A stretch of 64,000 nucleotides of DNA, from positions 13,393,869-13,457,868 of the forward strand of contig NC_037271.1 of the NCBI RefSeq assembly GCF_000002425.4. Direction: 5' to 3'. Below are positions 15,318-28,164 of this stretch, one piece after another (positions within the stretch are counted from its first letter, which is position 1; the number at the start of each line of letters is the position of its first letter). The position numbers were made by a program, and so were the translations under genes. Source of the stretch: Physcomitrium patens. Its lineage: Eukaryota > Streptophyta > Bryopsida > Funariales > Funariaceae. The notes beneath the pieces were generated by a model. It was not told the origin of the DNA. It made no database searches and saw only the letters and a program-made list of their open reading frames with translations.

Positions 15318-16832
15318 CCAGTCTGGAACGTCCTTTTGCTCTTTGGCATAAATCTGCGTAAGTCGCAAAAATATCGATCATAATTAGCACACAGCTGCTG
15401 TTCAACCTCTGCATCCATCTAATCGCTCTCAAAGCTTCCACTTCACGCCTCATTGCTATCAAACGGGCTCTCACAGAAGTTTGGGAACCGAGAGCCCTTT
15501 CCTTGAAACGAGAAGCTATAAAATGCTACACCTTAAAGTAAAGCAAGCCAGCGATGAAGCCATTGGAAACAAGAGCTCTGTTTCAACGACGTCATGTTTC
15601 TGTGCTACCCTGTGGAGCGTGAATCAAAGTCTTTCAAGCATTAGCAGGCACTTTGTCACCCTTTCCTAGTTGGAAAAAAACTCTACATGTCCTGCTGTCT
15701 GTGAATGGGCAGAAAGCGATGAGTTCGAGCAAGAAAAAGAATCACCACGTTGAGGAGTACGTACTGCTTGGTGTTGAGGATCCATCGCGACGCTGTTGCA
15801 GCTAGAGCACAGAATAGCACTCCTGCGATCGGTGCAGTGCGGGCAATCCTCCCGAATCTCAGAAAATGCTCAAAGACACGCTAATACTTCAACAAGTCAG
15901 GTCTCAGTACTTGAACACGACTCTAATTCTTGGAGCTCGCTCTTTGACAATCTCCAATTCCAGAGAGAGAATTGTAGTAAACTAAACACAACTGCTTGCG
16001 AAGGGGCCGCTGTTGAGGTTGAGAGGAGACTGAGGAACGATTGAGGCTTCCCGCGGGGAACTACTTTCTTATACGCCCGGAGCCAACGCCTGAGCCCCTG
16101 TTCTACGCGGTTTGGAATTCCTCCCTACAGTACTCTCTACTCTGATTTAAAGACCTCGGACTTTTTGTAATTAACCTCATTGCTTTTACGGGAACTTCAC
16201 TTCTACCGCACATGTGCGTGCAAGTTACAGCTGTAAATGTCACATTCGCTTCTCCGATTTCTGAGAATTGGGTCATCACCACACAACCTGTGCCACAAGC
16301 ACTATTGTACAGCATTTGCAGTGAATCTCGATGTGCCTGAGAACGTAACTACTGACAGGAATCACGTCGAGTTTACCGGACTCCCTGCATTTCTTGCCGA
16401 CGGCGTTGTTACTTAGCAGATTAGAGGCCTTACTGCCGTGCACATGGTCGTGCAGGAACACGCACACATATTTCGCATTGGAAATTTCGTCGAGTCAGCG
16501 TAGACCAGAAACCAGGAGGCTCCGGGTTCGAAGCATTGCTGAGATAAGAACCACTTATTAATAACAGATACTCAGAAAGCGGGCTGGGGGGGGGGGGTAG
16601 TTTCTGGAACCTTGGGACTCTGGGGACTTGCGCTGTGCTGGCGGTAATTGAGACCGCACCCACTATTACCTCAGGTTTGGAATCCGAATCTGGATCCGTG
16701 TCCACTCCAGCTTTCAGTACCGCGTGCAGACTGAAGTAATTCTGAACCAAATGCTGATGCTCTGTCTCTTTTCAGTACAATTGTAATAACCGCATTCCTG
16801 CTCAATAACTGCAGCAATCTCTGACGGGGTGG
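15318..16832 (-). other. Gene-like but unresolved region upstream of the HMA gene
   Basis: Base composition is close to that of the coding regions. Several minus-strand frames look exon-like but none is recognised. An open frame at 15,683-15,880 lacks an ATG and has two hydrophobic stretches, one around GVLFCALAATA and one around YVLLNVVILFLA, like a two-pass membrane peptide. Another at 15,390-15,500 is arginine-rich (RARLIAMRREVEALRA). The frame IYAKEQKDVPDW continues the candidate HMA exon upstream to 15,353. CT-rich minus-strand sequence near 15,950-16,030 could be a leader. It may hold the 5' part of the HMA transcript or a separate gene. Confidence 0.35.
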
Positions 16833-17108
16833 TCATGCAGAGCCTCTTAACTTCTGAGGCGGCGTTCTGAACACAAGAGCTATCCTTCGTGTGATATCGA
16901 CGAGGGGTCCAACAGGATTCACCTCGTTAATAACGAAAGTGTACAAGGTCGTTTGTGCCGCAACGGCAGCTGCACCACCCACCATCCGAATACCAATTTT
17001 TGCAATGCTAGCCACACCGAAAACCCTGGCCAACATTTTTGAGTATTCGGACGGTATATACACAACGTAGCTGTGAAATCCGCCTCGACAGTCTAAAAAG
17101 CCCAGCAA
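16833..17108 (-). CDS. Uncharacterised 91-residue ORF, possible membrane protein
   Basis: An ATG-initiated frame of 91 codons in a GC-balanced stretch. An alanine/valine-rich hydrophobic segment around GGAAAVAAQTTLYTFV is followed by NEVNPVGPLVDITRRIALVF and a basic end. I recognise no family. A second minus-strand frame through 16,870-16,720, opening after a possible CAG acceptor and containing TTPSEIAAVIEQECGYY, overlaps its end, so the true structure may be a spliced gene using a different frame. Treat it as a candidate only. Confidence 0.3.
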   Translation of the reverse strand: MLGFLDCRGGFHSYVVYIPSEYSKMLARVFGVASIAKIGIRMVGGAAAVAAQTTLYTFVINEVNPVGPLVDITRRIALVFRTPPQKLRGSA

Positions 17109-18773
17109 ACCAAGTTTTTACGGTTTAGGTTAGAGCTCCTCCCCAGTTGCACAAGCTCGAAGTTTTATCCTACAGTCAACACAACACTGCATGCAAATGA
17201 CCCAAGCTGGAAAACCTATCAACAGGACCCACAATGTCAACGAAGGCGTGGTAGACGCTAAATTTTACTAAGTACGCGATGCTTATGTAATAAATGCTAT
17301 GCGGGCAACGGGGGATTGGTTTTTGACGAGTGGTTGGACCGCATTAGAATCCAGCGCGGGTGAACATCCGAAATTGAATGCTAGGCTTTTTAATCAGGGT
17401 GCTAAATTGGGGCTTTGAAGATCCCCTCCTCCAACAGCAACGATCCGAGATAACGACACGAGCTCCGTGGCATAGCCCGCTCAGCGTCATCTGGGCGTCG
17501 TGCAATTGCGTGTGCGTGAAGAATCATCGGAGGGGAGCCATTCCCGAGGCCATTCATTCAACCCGACCGACTGCTCCTCCTCCTCCTCTCCTCCAGGTCG
17601 CGGTCCACACTCGGTGATGGGACCCACTGTCGGTCACTGCGTCGGGATCCATGTTGTCTGTAAACAATTGATAAAGAGCGTCGAAGCAACCCTACAGAGA
17701 GTCAGCGTCACGGAAAAGCTTCGACGATGTGCTTTCCCCATTAATTCCCCGTAAAGTACTGGACAGTAGATGCCTACTTGAAATTTTTAGAATGAGTTTC
17801 CAATTTTGGGATTGGAGATTTTGCCCCCATGGCGTCTAAGTTGGAGGCTATGCATTGGTGAAGTGACTGGTTTTTAATGTGTGTTGCTTGTTGATGGTTC
17901 ACTCACTGTGGCACAATCTTATCTCCATGAGTTTTGTCCATTGACTTTGGTCATTTCAGCTTTGCTTTGGGAGAAACCAAGACGTCCGAACGATAGCTGA
18001 GCTGACGCGGAAAGGCTCCTCCTCCTCGAGCACGCCCCCTTCATATGTTTAGTTGATTCATGTTTAGCGCACTCGCTGATCTCCAGCTTATGCCTTTGAA
18101 TGATTGGGTTCCTGGTGGTTGAGCTTCAGGTTCCCCGTTGAAGACATCGACCAACATGTGCCAGTGCTCTTTCACTTCTGTCGAGGTTCTAACTAGAGGT
18201 CTTTCTGCAATTGTATGATATGGGGTGATGTCATCAATACTCCAAATATGAAATCATGTCCATGAAAGAAGAAGAGAGATATGGAGGGGAAAGCAATGAG
18301 GCTTCGAGAAGGTCCTCCACGCCTATGTGCAGATCACGCATTGCCTCCAACAGCAATTTATGTGTTCAACCACAATAGAGGAAAAAGCTTTGCTATCTTT
18401 ATACTCTTAGCCATTACTCAAATGGAACAGAGAGCTTTTAGTGGCAGAGCTCTTATATTTAGGATTTTGGTTCTATATTTAGTAACTTGCAGCAAAGTAA
18501 GTTAAGGACTGCACAATTAACAAAGAAGGGGTCAATCCAATACATACAACACAATACCACAAGGAATGGAAGATGCAATTAACTCATGTGCCACTCGCTC
18601 CAACAAAGTAAGAAGAAGGATGCCAAGCAAAATGGACACACTACAAAGATAAGATTGAATCTTAGTTCATGGCTAACACAAAAAATTTAGGTATGTATGT
18701 AGATATATACTCTATTACATTGTCATTAAGTGAATATGAAAATGCCAATTACATCGTCATTAAGTGAATATGA

Positions 18774-18778
<5 letters not shown>
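17109..18778. other. Spacer without recognised gene
   Basis: Composition drifts from GC-balanced (17,100-18,200) to AT-rich. Short plus-strand ORFs at 17,378-17,754 and 18,281-18,505 show no domain. The GC-balanced part could be promoter and leader of a minus-strand gene beginning near 17,108. Confidence 0.45.
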
Positions 18779-18804
<26 letters not shown>

Positions 18805-18812
18805 TATAGATA
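18779..18812. repeat. (AT)n microsatellite
   Basis: A run of TA dinucleotides at the start of the strongly AT-rich segment that continues to about 29,800. Confidence 0.85.
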
Positions 18813-18842
18813 TATATTAATATTTACTTATATAATAAAGTA

Positions 18843-19028
18843 GAAGTAAATAAAAGTAGATTTATTTTATAATATATTTTAATGAAGCTTCTTAAAAGCT
18901 TCATAGATGCTTGTCACGGACATACATATAATTACCTATATGAATAGATAAAAGTATGTAAAAGTAGATAAAAGTAGGTTAATTGTGTAATATCTTCTAG
19001 AGAAGCTTCTTAGAAGCTTCATAGACGC
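18843..19028. repeat. Direct duplication upstream of family C LTR
   Basis: About 70 bp at 18,843-18,912 recurs at 18,955-19,030 with substitutions. Each copy has an AAGTAGATAAAAGTAG-like start and ends in an imperfect palindrome, GAAGCTTCTTAGAAGCTTC in the second copy. It may belong to the LTR family that follows, or to an older copy next to it. Confidence 0.6.
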
Positions 19029-19451
19029 TGCTTTGACTTTATAGGAGTCTATAGTTGACTTTTAGGTTAGAAACTTGGTCAACAAGTTAGCCATGTGCCA
19101 CACATGTTGGAAGCTTAAAGAACAAGCTAACTACGTGGTCCATCCATAGAAAACTTGCCTTGCAAGCAAAGGCATGTGGCCTAGAAAGTCAACATATATT
19201 GGAGGTCTTATAGAACATCGCCACGTGGCTTCTAGTTAGATAGTATATATAGAGGCAAGAGTGAAGCCCTCTTCACTCTTGTCAACTCCTTTCTTGCTTC
19301 TAGTCTAGTTTCAAGGGTCTCTAGTTTTCTTGTATTTTGGCAATAGCCATTCCAGTTTCTTTCTTAATATACATATTTCTATTTTGTCCTATTTCTTTTT
19401 GAGAAAAGTCTCACTTACTCTTTAGCTTTCATCGAGTTCTTGTCCTTGACA
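19029..19451 (+). mobile_element. Family C LTR, first copy
   Basis: It begins TGCTTTGACTTTAT and ends CCTTGACA, and aligns along its length with the LTR at 19,453-19,869. It contains a perfect G-box CCACGTGG (19,221-19,228) and a TATA box TATATATAGA (19,244-19,252), a plausible LTR promoter. It abuts the next LTR with one base between. Substantial divergence from that neighbour suggests a separate, probably different insertion. Confidence 0.7.
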
Positions 19452-19452
19452 A

Positions 19453-22400
19453 TGCTACTTTGACTTTACATGTATTTGTAGTTGATTGGTAGGTTAGAAA
19501 TTTGGTCAACAAGTTAACCACATATTAGTAGCTTGTGGAATAAGCTAACTATGTAATACACATATAAAAAACTTGCCTTACAAGTTAAAATACATGTTTT
19601 ACAAAGTCAACATGTTTTGGAGGTCCTATAAGACATTGCCACATAGCTCCTAGTTAAGAGTATATATGGAGGCAAGGATAAAGCCTTCTTCACTCTTGTC
19701 AACATCTTTCTAGTTCATAGTCTTGTTTTCAAGACTTTTTAGTATTCTTGTCTTTGGAAATAGTCATTCTAGTTTAATATTATATCATTTTTGAGTGATT
19801 ATCTAGTCTTTTTCAAGTGATATTAGGGTGTCTTGATCTTTTAGTTCTTTAAGATTCATATCCTTGACAGTTTAACAAGAATGCTAACTCATTGTTCTTA
19901 TCTTGTTTTAGAAGTGAGTGGATTATTCTACTTCTATTGTACTTTGGAAGTTGCGGATTACCCACCTTTAAACAAATTGTTTAGTTTTTTAATACTAATA
20001 TTTTTTTTTTAAAGAGAGCAAATTATCCCTCTTTGTGGAAATTTTTATTTGATATTAGAAGTTGTGGATTACTTTCCTTAAATTTGACTTGTGGATTTAT
20101 AAAGTTGTTTGAAATGGAAGGAAAAATCATAGATACTATGCATTTCAGAAGAGAATAGATTTGTAACTATTATTGATTTTTACAAACTTGTCAACTTTCT
20201 TAGGGTAGAAATTTCACACATCACAAGCACCAATTACAAAAATACTAACCCTATGCCTATGGAAGAAGTTCAAAGTCTATGTCAAAAAATTGTGCAGTTG
20301 AAGGAAACAAATAGATCAACTTTATAACCAAATCTATAAATTTTTTTTTCTACAAGTACTATAGAGACAAGAATTAGTATGCCGAGATGTTTGATAGAAC
20401 ATGATCAAAATTTCAAATTTTTTTGCAATAAGTGAAGTTTTATCTAAAGTTGCATCTCTTCCAATATCCTAATGGATTTACTCAAGTTGGATTCATAAGC
20501 ATAGTTCTATTTGGAAGTGTTTTTTCTTGGTTTATACCTTTCATGGAAAAAGATTCACAACTACTTTATGATTTGAATTTATTCCTAGAAGAGTTTACAG
20601 CTATATTCAGAGAAAGTGATCAAGAAAGAGTAGTAGAGACCAAGCTTTTATCTTTACAATAAGAATCATGATCAGTTACTATATATACTGCTAAATTCCA
20701 AAACCTTACTTATAACATAGACTAGAATGACAAAGTCCTTATTAATCAATTTTGATATAGATTGAAGAATAATGTAAAAGATTTGTTATTGATAATGCCA
20801 AAAGTAGAATCTTTAGAACAATTTATTGCTTAAGCTATTGCATATAACAATCAATTATTTGAAAGATATCAAAAATAAAGACTCGACTAGAGAGGAATAA
20901 GTCAAGTAATGATAACAACTTTTAAGTTTTCAGAAACTTATTCATCAAGGCCAAAACTAATGCAAATTAATATAATACAATTTAAAACTTTCACAAAAAA
21001 AAAAAAATAATAATAATGTCATCAAGAAGGCTTGTGCTTATATTATGGAAAAACTAAATATACTACTCAAAATTATCTAAAAAAATAATGCAACCACAAA
21101 ATAAAGAGCATGGTTGCCAAAAAAGATAATATATCAAAAAATAAGTTTTTTCAGCCACAATAAGAACGATTTAGCTAGAATCTTATATTGAGGCTAATTC
21201 TTAATAAAGGTCATATTTTCTCTTTAGATCCTTCATCTTATTTTATAATAGAATTTTATTTAGGACCAAAAAACTACAAAATCTTAGCCTTAGTATATTC
21301 GAGAGCCTTAGCCTCTTTTATAAACAAATACTTTGTCAAAAAATAAGACATATTATTAGTCAAAAAAATTAAATCTATATACATAGAAGTTATAAATAAT
21401 CATTTATTATCTTTTAAAAATATTATCCATAAGACTGTTATTTTAGATGTAAAAATTAAAGATCATAATAGTATAATAATATTTAATATAATAAGATTTC
21501 TATCTAATTTGATTATTTTAGGATTATCTTGATTAAAAAAATATAATCTCTAAATACATTGGATTTTTTGTAATCTTAAATTTTCATGTAATTTGATCCA
21601 AAATTTTGTTAATTAAGTAAAAATACATAAGACTAATACATCCAAATTCTTATTGGTAGGTATGAAAGCTCTATTATTGCGATAAAAAAAGGATCATCTT
21701 TTGCTATATATGCCACAGCCATTTCTAATGGTAAAAAGATATCAAATCATATTCCTAGATTTTATATAGTATCAAGATTTTAAAGATGTTTTTAAAAAAA
21801 TTATAGAAATTCTTTCAAAGCATCAATCTTATGATTGTTCAATTGATTTGCAAGAAAGAGCTCAACTATTATTTAGACTAATCTACAATTTATTAAAAAA
21901 TTGTATATTAAGAAGAATTTAGATAAGAACTTCATACACCATTTGAAATCTCTAGTAGAAGCTCCTATCTTATTTGTAAAGAAAAAAGATGAATCTCTAC
22001 AAATGCACATAGACTATTAGAAATTTAATAAGATAACCATTAAAAATAGGTATTTCTTTCTTTTAATTTCAAGAATTTTAATCAAGTCAATCAAACAAAG
22101 ATCTATACAAAAATAGATCTACAAAGAGCATACAACTTAGTGCATATCAAAGAAAGAGATAAATAGAAGACTACTTTTTAAATTAGGTATGGATATTTTA
22201 AATATAATATCATGATTTTTGGACTCACAAATGCACCAGCTCCATTTTAACATCTCATGAATAATATTTTTTGTGAGTTTTTTGATGATTTTTTTATATA
22301 TTATTTGAACATATTAATTTATTCTAAAAATAGAAAAGAGCATTAACTTTAGATTTATTGTATATTAAAAAAAATTAGAGATATAGGATTTTAAGTTAAG

Positions 22401-24600
22401 ATGGAAAAGTGTATATTCCACACCATTCAACTTGACTTCTTAGGATACATCATTTCTAATAAAGGGGTTGTGATAGATCTAAACAAAGTCCAAACTATTA
22501 TAAATTAGAAGGTTTCAAAAATAGGCAAAGATGTATAGTGTATTTTGGAATTTGCCAATTATTATAAGATCTTTATTAGGAACTTTTTTCAAGTTATATG
22601 TTTGACTTGTAAAGACAAATTCAAAAGGAATAAAGAAGATAAAATATTTTTTGATCCTTTGATAAAGAAATTTACTTTTACATCAATCTTGTATCACATT
22701 GACTTTCTTAAGACATTTTTCATAGAAACAAATGCATCAAACTTTGTTATAAGTGTTGTTTTGTCACAAATGAGAAAAGATAATAAATTCTATCCAATAG
22801 CTTTTCATTCTAGGAAATTGGCACGAACAAAGATTAATTATGAGATCCACGATAAAGACCTTCTTATAATTATAGATTCATTTGAAGAATGACATCATTA
22901 TCTAGAAAGCACTTCTAGTCTAGTTACTATATATATAAATCACAAGAACCTTGAGTACTTCATGTTGACACGTATTTAGAATCATCACTAAACTTGTTGG
23001 AGCATGTCTTTATCAAGATTTGATTTCAAAATTACTTATCAATCCAAAAAACAATAAGGTTTGTTGAACGTCTTTTCTAAAAATTCTTAACTTGTATCAA
23101 AAGAAGAAAATACATCTTTTAATCAACAAAGAATGATTTTCTTGAAGCTAAAGTATTTTCACCTTCAAGCAATAAAATCAATATGAACTATTGATTCAAC
23201 CTCTCTCAAATAAATCATGTCCTCTGATCTTCTTATTCATGATATTAAGAATACATTTTCTATTATATACAAAATCTATCACAAGTAAAAAAATGGCAAA
23301 GTTTTTTTTATAATATCTTTTATTATTATAGATTATTAAAGGATATTATATTGAATAAAAGGATTCAATTTTTATCAAGATTCTAATTTTTTTTTTCAAG
23401 ATTTTAAAAATAGATATAAAAATTTTATTGATTTTTCATCTTTAAACTAATATGTAAATAAAATAGATAAAATCAAGCTTTAAAATAATATTTGAGGTAT
23501 ACTATTGATTATCATCAAGATAATTAGACAACTTTTTTGTCATTGACAAAGTTTGCATATAATAATTTGGTACATTTTCTTATTCAATAAATACTTTTTT
23601 TTTATCAATTATGGTTATCATCCACAACTTGATACTTTTGACCTTTTAAAAGTTGATAATCATATGATAGAAGTTTTTATAATTTTTTTTTCATAGCTAC
23701 ATAGAATAATAGAAGTGCAATTGAAAGAAGTTCAAGAATGACAAAAGATTAATGCAAATATTACTGCAAGTTATAACCATAATTTATCATAGGTAATAAA
23801 ATATAGCTTCTTCATCACAATATTAAGACTACTTGTTGTTATAATGAGTTGGACTATTTTAAGCTTGGACCTTTTCTTATTTGTGAATAAGCCAATCTTA
23901 TTACTTATTAATTATATCTACTAAAATCTATGAAGATCTATACTATATTCTATGAACCACTTTTTGAGCTATAGAAGATAGTAAATATCTTGGAAAGAAG
24001 ACAAATGCTATATCTTCTAATAGAAATAGATAATAATTAAAAGTTTGAGGTGGAAGAAGTCTAAAACTTAAGGCAATATCAAAATAGATTAGAACATCTT
24101 TTTCATTGGCATAGATATGATATTAGTGAACGCACTTGATAGATAATAAAAAATCTTATAAATGTAAGAGCAAAGGTTGAGGTTTTTTTTATCGATGACA
24201 TCCATCAAAATCAAGTTAAAGAAAAATAAATCTTGTTATGAAAGAAACAAAATCCAAAGAAGATAGCATTCTACTTTCTACTCTTATTTATAACTTTTAT
24301 ATATTAGTAATACTAAAGAGATTAAGAACCAATAATCAACAAATTTAACTCAAGAGCTTTTACTTGTTGACTTATTAGATGAGGCATTGTAATTGGTTTA
24401 ACCTTCAAGTAATATAATCAAAATGAAGATCCTCAAAAAAGACATGTTTTTTTTCAAATAGATAGCAAGATACAACATATTTGGTATCACAACCTTGGAA
24501 GAGACTCCTAATGTTTGATGATTTTATTAGAGATGGAAATGACTTCTAACGATGTTTCAAATATTTTATTTGAAAGAAATTATAAAGATCTTACCATTAA
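19453..24600 (+). mobile_element. Family C Ty3/gypsy element, old and broken
   Basis: The 5' LTR (19,453-19,869) starts TGCTACTTTGAC and ends CCTTGACA. Downstream translations recall gag, then reverse transcriptase (about 21,940-22,460: HHLKSLVEAPIL, FVKKKDESLQ, GLTNAPA), then RNase H (about 22,660-23,000: FFIETNAS, VVLSQMRKD, AFHSRKLARTK, INYEIHDKDLL) and integrase-like sequence to about 24,250. The part order is Ty3/gypsy. Breaks are very many and no matching 3' LTR in direct orientation is visible, so the 3' border is approximate. The AT richness fits long decay by loss of methylated cytosines. It is among the oldest elements in the window. Confidence 0.75.
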
Positions 24601-24786
24601 TTAAATAATAGGGTGGTTTTTTTGCCTTGGTATAGAATACTATTGATGGCTAAGAGGACATATCAACCATCTTTAAAGAAAAAAAAGGTCAAAATATGTA
24701 ACAAACACAATTTTCCGCATCTTAATTTTCTTCAATATATGATAATTACTCCTTATAGAACTTGTCTTTAGAAAGAGTAGTAATGT

Positions 24787-24867
24787 CATTATTGATATTA
24801 TATATCTACAATACATTATTGATATTGTATATCTATAATATATTATTGATATTATATATCTACAATA
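24787..24867. repeat. 27-bp tandem repeat, three units
   Basis: Units start at 24,787, 24,814 and 24,841 with the form CATTATTGATATTATATATC and differ by one to three bases. It gives the isoleucine/tyrosine-rich minus-strand frame seen here, which is not a gene. Confidence 0.9.
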
Positions 24868-27098
24868 TATCTTAAACATGAATATCTATTCTTACTTAAT
24901 TAGAGACAAGTTGAAATAAAAATCTTGACAAGAAATCAATCACGATTCTACTTTTAAAATAAGAATATTAGTATTGATATCACATAGGATGACTCCTTTG
25001 AAAAAATTAATTTTTATTTGCCTTTATCAAAATTGCATTAATAAAATTTGACTATTTAAACATCCATGATAATATCTTATATAAGCTTAAGGAAATAAGC
25101 CTTGAAAACTGATAAGCAAAATAACTCAAGGAAAAAGCAACTATATCACAAAATTAACTTGAATAAATCATAAGAATATGGATTGAACTTAACAAAATAG
25201 CTCTCATAATAACAACAAGAATCAAAACCTTCACCAAAAACCAGTAAATTCATAGATATCAATAAATTTAATGAAATTTATAATAATTAAATGAATAAAA
25301 AACAATGGCAGCAACAAAAAAGTTTTCTAATAGAAGACAATGTCGTATTACCTGAAGCCCTATTTGAGAATGTACCAAGCACTTGACTATGGAAGATAGA
25401 AGGAGTATTGCAACAACAAGATTTTGACTCTAATAGAATCTTAAATAATTCATATTAAATCCTAAAAATATTAATCAAGCTTTAATCAATCTAAAGAAAT
25501 TACAAAAGAAGCATGAAGAAATCTTAAAGAAATTCAAAAGAAGTATTAAAATAAAATCTAAAATATATCTTAAATAAAATTTAAGAAAATATTACTTTAA
25601 TTCTAATTAAAATCCTAGTAGTTTTTATTTAAATCCTAAATCAAACCTTAACTAAATCTTAAACAAATTCTAAATCCTAACTAATTTTTAAATCCTAAAT
25701 TAAGCCCTAATCAAATTAATATAATCTTAAGACAATTTAGAACCTCAATATCTATCAATTATATTAATGATCTTACTTAAGATTTTACACACCTTTCAAA
25801 AACTAAGTTGGCAAAAAATACAAAAAATTTGAAGAAGATTAAACTTACCAAATAGAAGATCAACCCTAAATTCTACTTGGGCTAGCCTCCTATTCCAATC
25901 TGAATGTTGAACTTCCAATTTCAATATCTCCTTTTTAAATCATTGAATTGCCTCTAAAATCTACTTAATCTGTAGAAAATCAAATCTAATCTCTACACAT
26001 AAAAAGGGCTCACTTCAATCCAATTAATAAATTGCTAGAGATCTTAAAAATAGTCACTGACCTTCAAATTCTAATTTCTAAGACCTCAACCCACAAAACC
26101 CTTCACACACTTCAAACAAACAATTTGATTGACTTTAAAATCTTTACACATACTAACAACTAAAACACCAACATATTGACCAAAATTCACCTAGATACAC
26201 ACCACAAGACTCAAGAAACCTTCAATTTTATAAATATAATTTTATTTTTTAAATTCTAATCCAACTAAGAATATTATTAATTTTGAAGAATCCTTGAAAA
26301 AATAAATTATAACTTGATTGATATAAAACTAATGCTTAAAAATTTCATTATTAGTTTACTTTCAAATTCCATTCTTCAATCTATCAAAGAACCTCGGAGT
26401 TATTGTTCATATGTGGTTTGGTGCCTCATGGTCTGATTTTAATCTAAGTTGATAATTGGTCTTCTTTGAGTATTAATATTTGATAATTTGAGGTAATTTT
26501 TGCTTGAACCTATTGGTAATGCCCGTTCAAATATGTTTTTATTATATACTTATCTCATTTATTTTGATTTGATCCATTTATGCCCCTATAAAGTAAATAG
26601 AAGCTCTTTCTTTAAAAGACAACATTAAGACTAAATTTTTTATTACCTTCTTATCATATATCCTTGTTTTTTTATCATATCTTTCTACTTTCTAATTATT
26701 TATCTATCTTTTTATTATTCACCATATATTCATATCAATACATGACAACAAAATATTAAGTCATTTGAAATATGGTGATAATTTATACACTTGTGTATTT
26801 TTTGTCTCTAAATTACTAAAAAAATGATATAAAGAAATCACTAAAATATGCAAGGATACACAAGAACCCTAAGATTTAAATCCCAATATAATGTGCATCA
26901 AAATCCAAATGTAAATTTCATTCTTCAATCCAAACTATAAGATGGCCTTAATTAAGAGCTTTTTGTAATAAGTAGTGTATAGTGAAGGAAACAAATAGCA
27001 ACAACAAAACAAGAAAAAACACAAAAAAAAAATAAAAAAATTAAATCAAGAAACTATAGAATCCAAAATTTATTCATAATTTATTCATTGAATTTGCA

Positions 27099-27100
<2 letters not shown>
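24868..27100. other. AT-rich spacer
   Basis: No gene is recognised. Around 25,430-25,740 the motif AAATCCTAA and variants such as AAGCCCTAA recur irregularly. This recalls plant telomere repeats only weakly and is not a tandem array. The stretch may contain unrecognisable remains of the family C element or others. Confidence 0.5.

Positions 27101-27152
<52 letters not shown>
27101..27152. repeat. (TA)n microsatellite
   Basis: About 25 TA dinucleotides with one interruption near the end. Confidence 0.95.
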
Positions 27153-27153
<1 letters not shown>

Positions 27154-27712
27154 AAAACTATTTTAATATTTTAATAGAGTTATCATTTTAATATTATAAG
27201 AAAACTATAAATTTGAATTACTATGAATAAATCATGAAGGTTTTAAAATAATAAATAAATAAATCAAGTGAAAATATTTTACCTCAAAGATGACTTTCTT
27301 ATAAATTAAAAATCTGAGCCTCATCAAGGCTCACATGTAGTGCATATAAATATCTAAAAAAGTCCACAAGGCCTTAGTCTTATCTTTCTAACTATGTTCA
27401 AGGTGCTACAATACATATAAGACTTGTGCACCTCCTTTTGTATATGGACTATATTAGCTATTGGTCCTCCTATTTTCTACTAGTAAAACTAATATTTTTA
27501 TATTTTTGACTTCACTATGGTATTTAAAAACATCTAATTAGACTGAAAACCTTGACTCGCCTTCAAATCTTACTCAATTCTTTTGTAATAGCTTCCAAAG
27601 TGATAAAATTTATTTTGAATAAAGTCTTGAAAATTGCTCTAAAAATTCCTAAAAACCTCTAAATAAATTCTAAAAACAATCTAATTTTTTTTATAATATT
27701 TCCATAATGTTA

Positions 27713-28164
27713 ATATCAAGGATATGAATCTTGAAGAATAAAGCCTTCTTTACTAATACAAGAGTGTATTGAGGTCTTTTTTCTCAATACACTCTTATAT
27801 TACTCAAAAAGACTATTCAAAGATGATATACTATTAAATTAGAATGGATATTGTCAAAAATAAAAAGACTAAAAAGACTTGAAATAAGATTAAGGACTAG
27901 AAGAACATTGATAAGAGTAAAGAAGGCTTTATTCTTACTTCCATATACACTCTTAACTAAGAGGTGCATGGCAATGTCTTATAGGACCTTTAAAATATGT
28001 TGACTTTTCAAGACAGGTTTTAATTTACAAGGCAAGTTTTCTATATGTGTGCTACATAATTAGTTTGTTCCATAAGCTATCAATACATAGTTAACTTGTT
28101 GATTAAGTTTCTAATCTACTAATCAACTACAAACACATGTAAAGTTTATATAAAAACGTCAACA
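27713..28164 (-). mobile_element. Family C LTR, inverted solo copy
   Basis: The reverse complement aligns with the LTR at 19,453-19,869, sharing the ACTTTACATGTGTTTGTAG start region, GTTAACTTGTTG-type middle and CATATCCTTGA end. Coding sequence is not recognised next to it. It is either a solo LTR or the end of an element lost beyond recognition. Confidence 0.75.

Noticed and set aside
18281-18505. 74-residue plus-strand ORF
   Set aside because: Short, no domain, no promoter or splice context, and followed by AT-rich spacer.
25430-25740. Interstitial telomere repeat
   Set aside because: Motifs such as AAATCCTAA and AAGCCCTAA are irregular and not a tandem CCCTAAA array.
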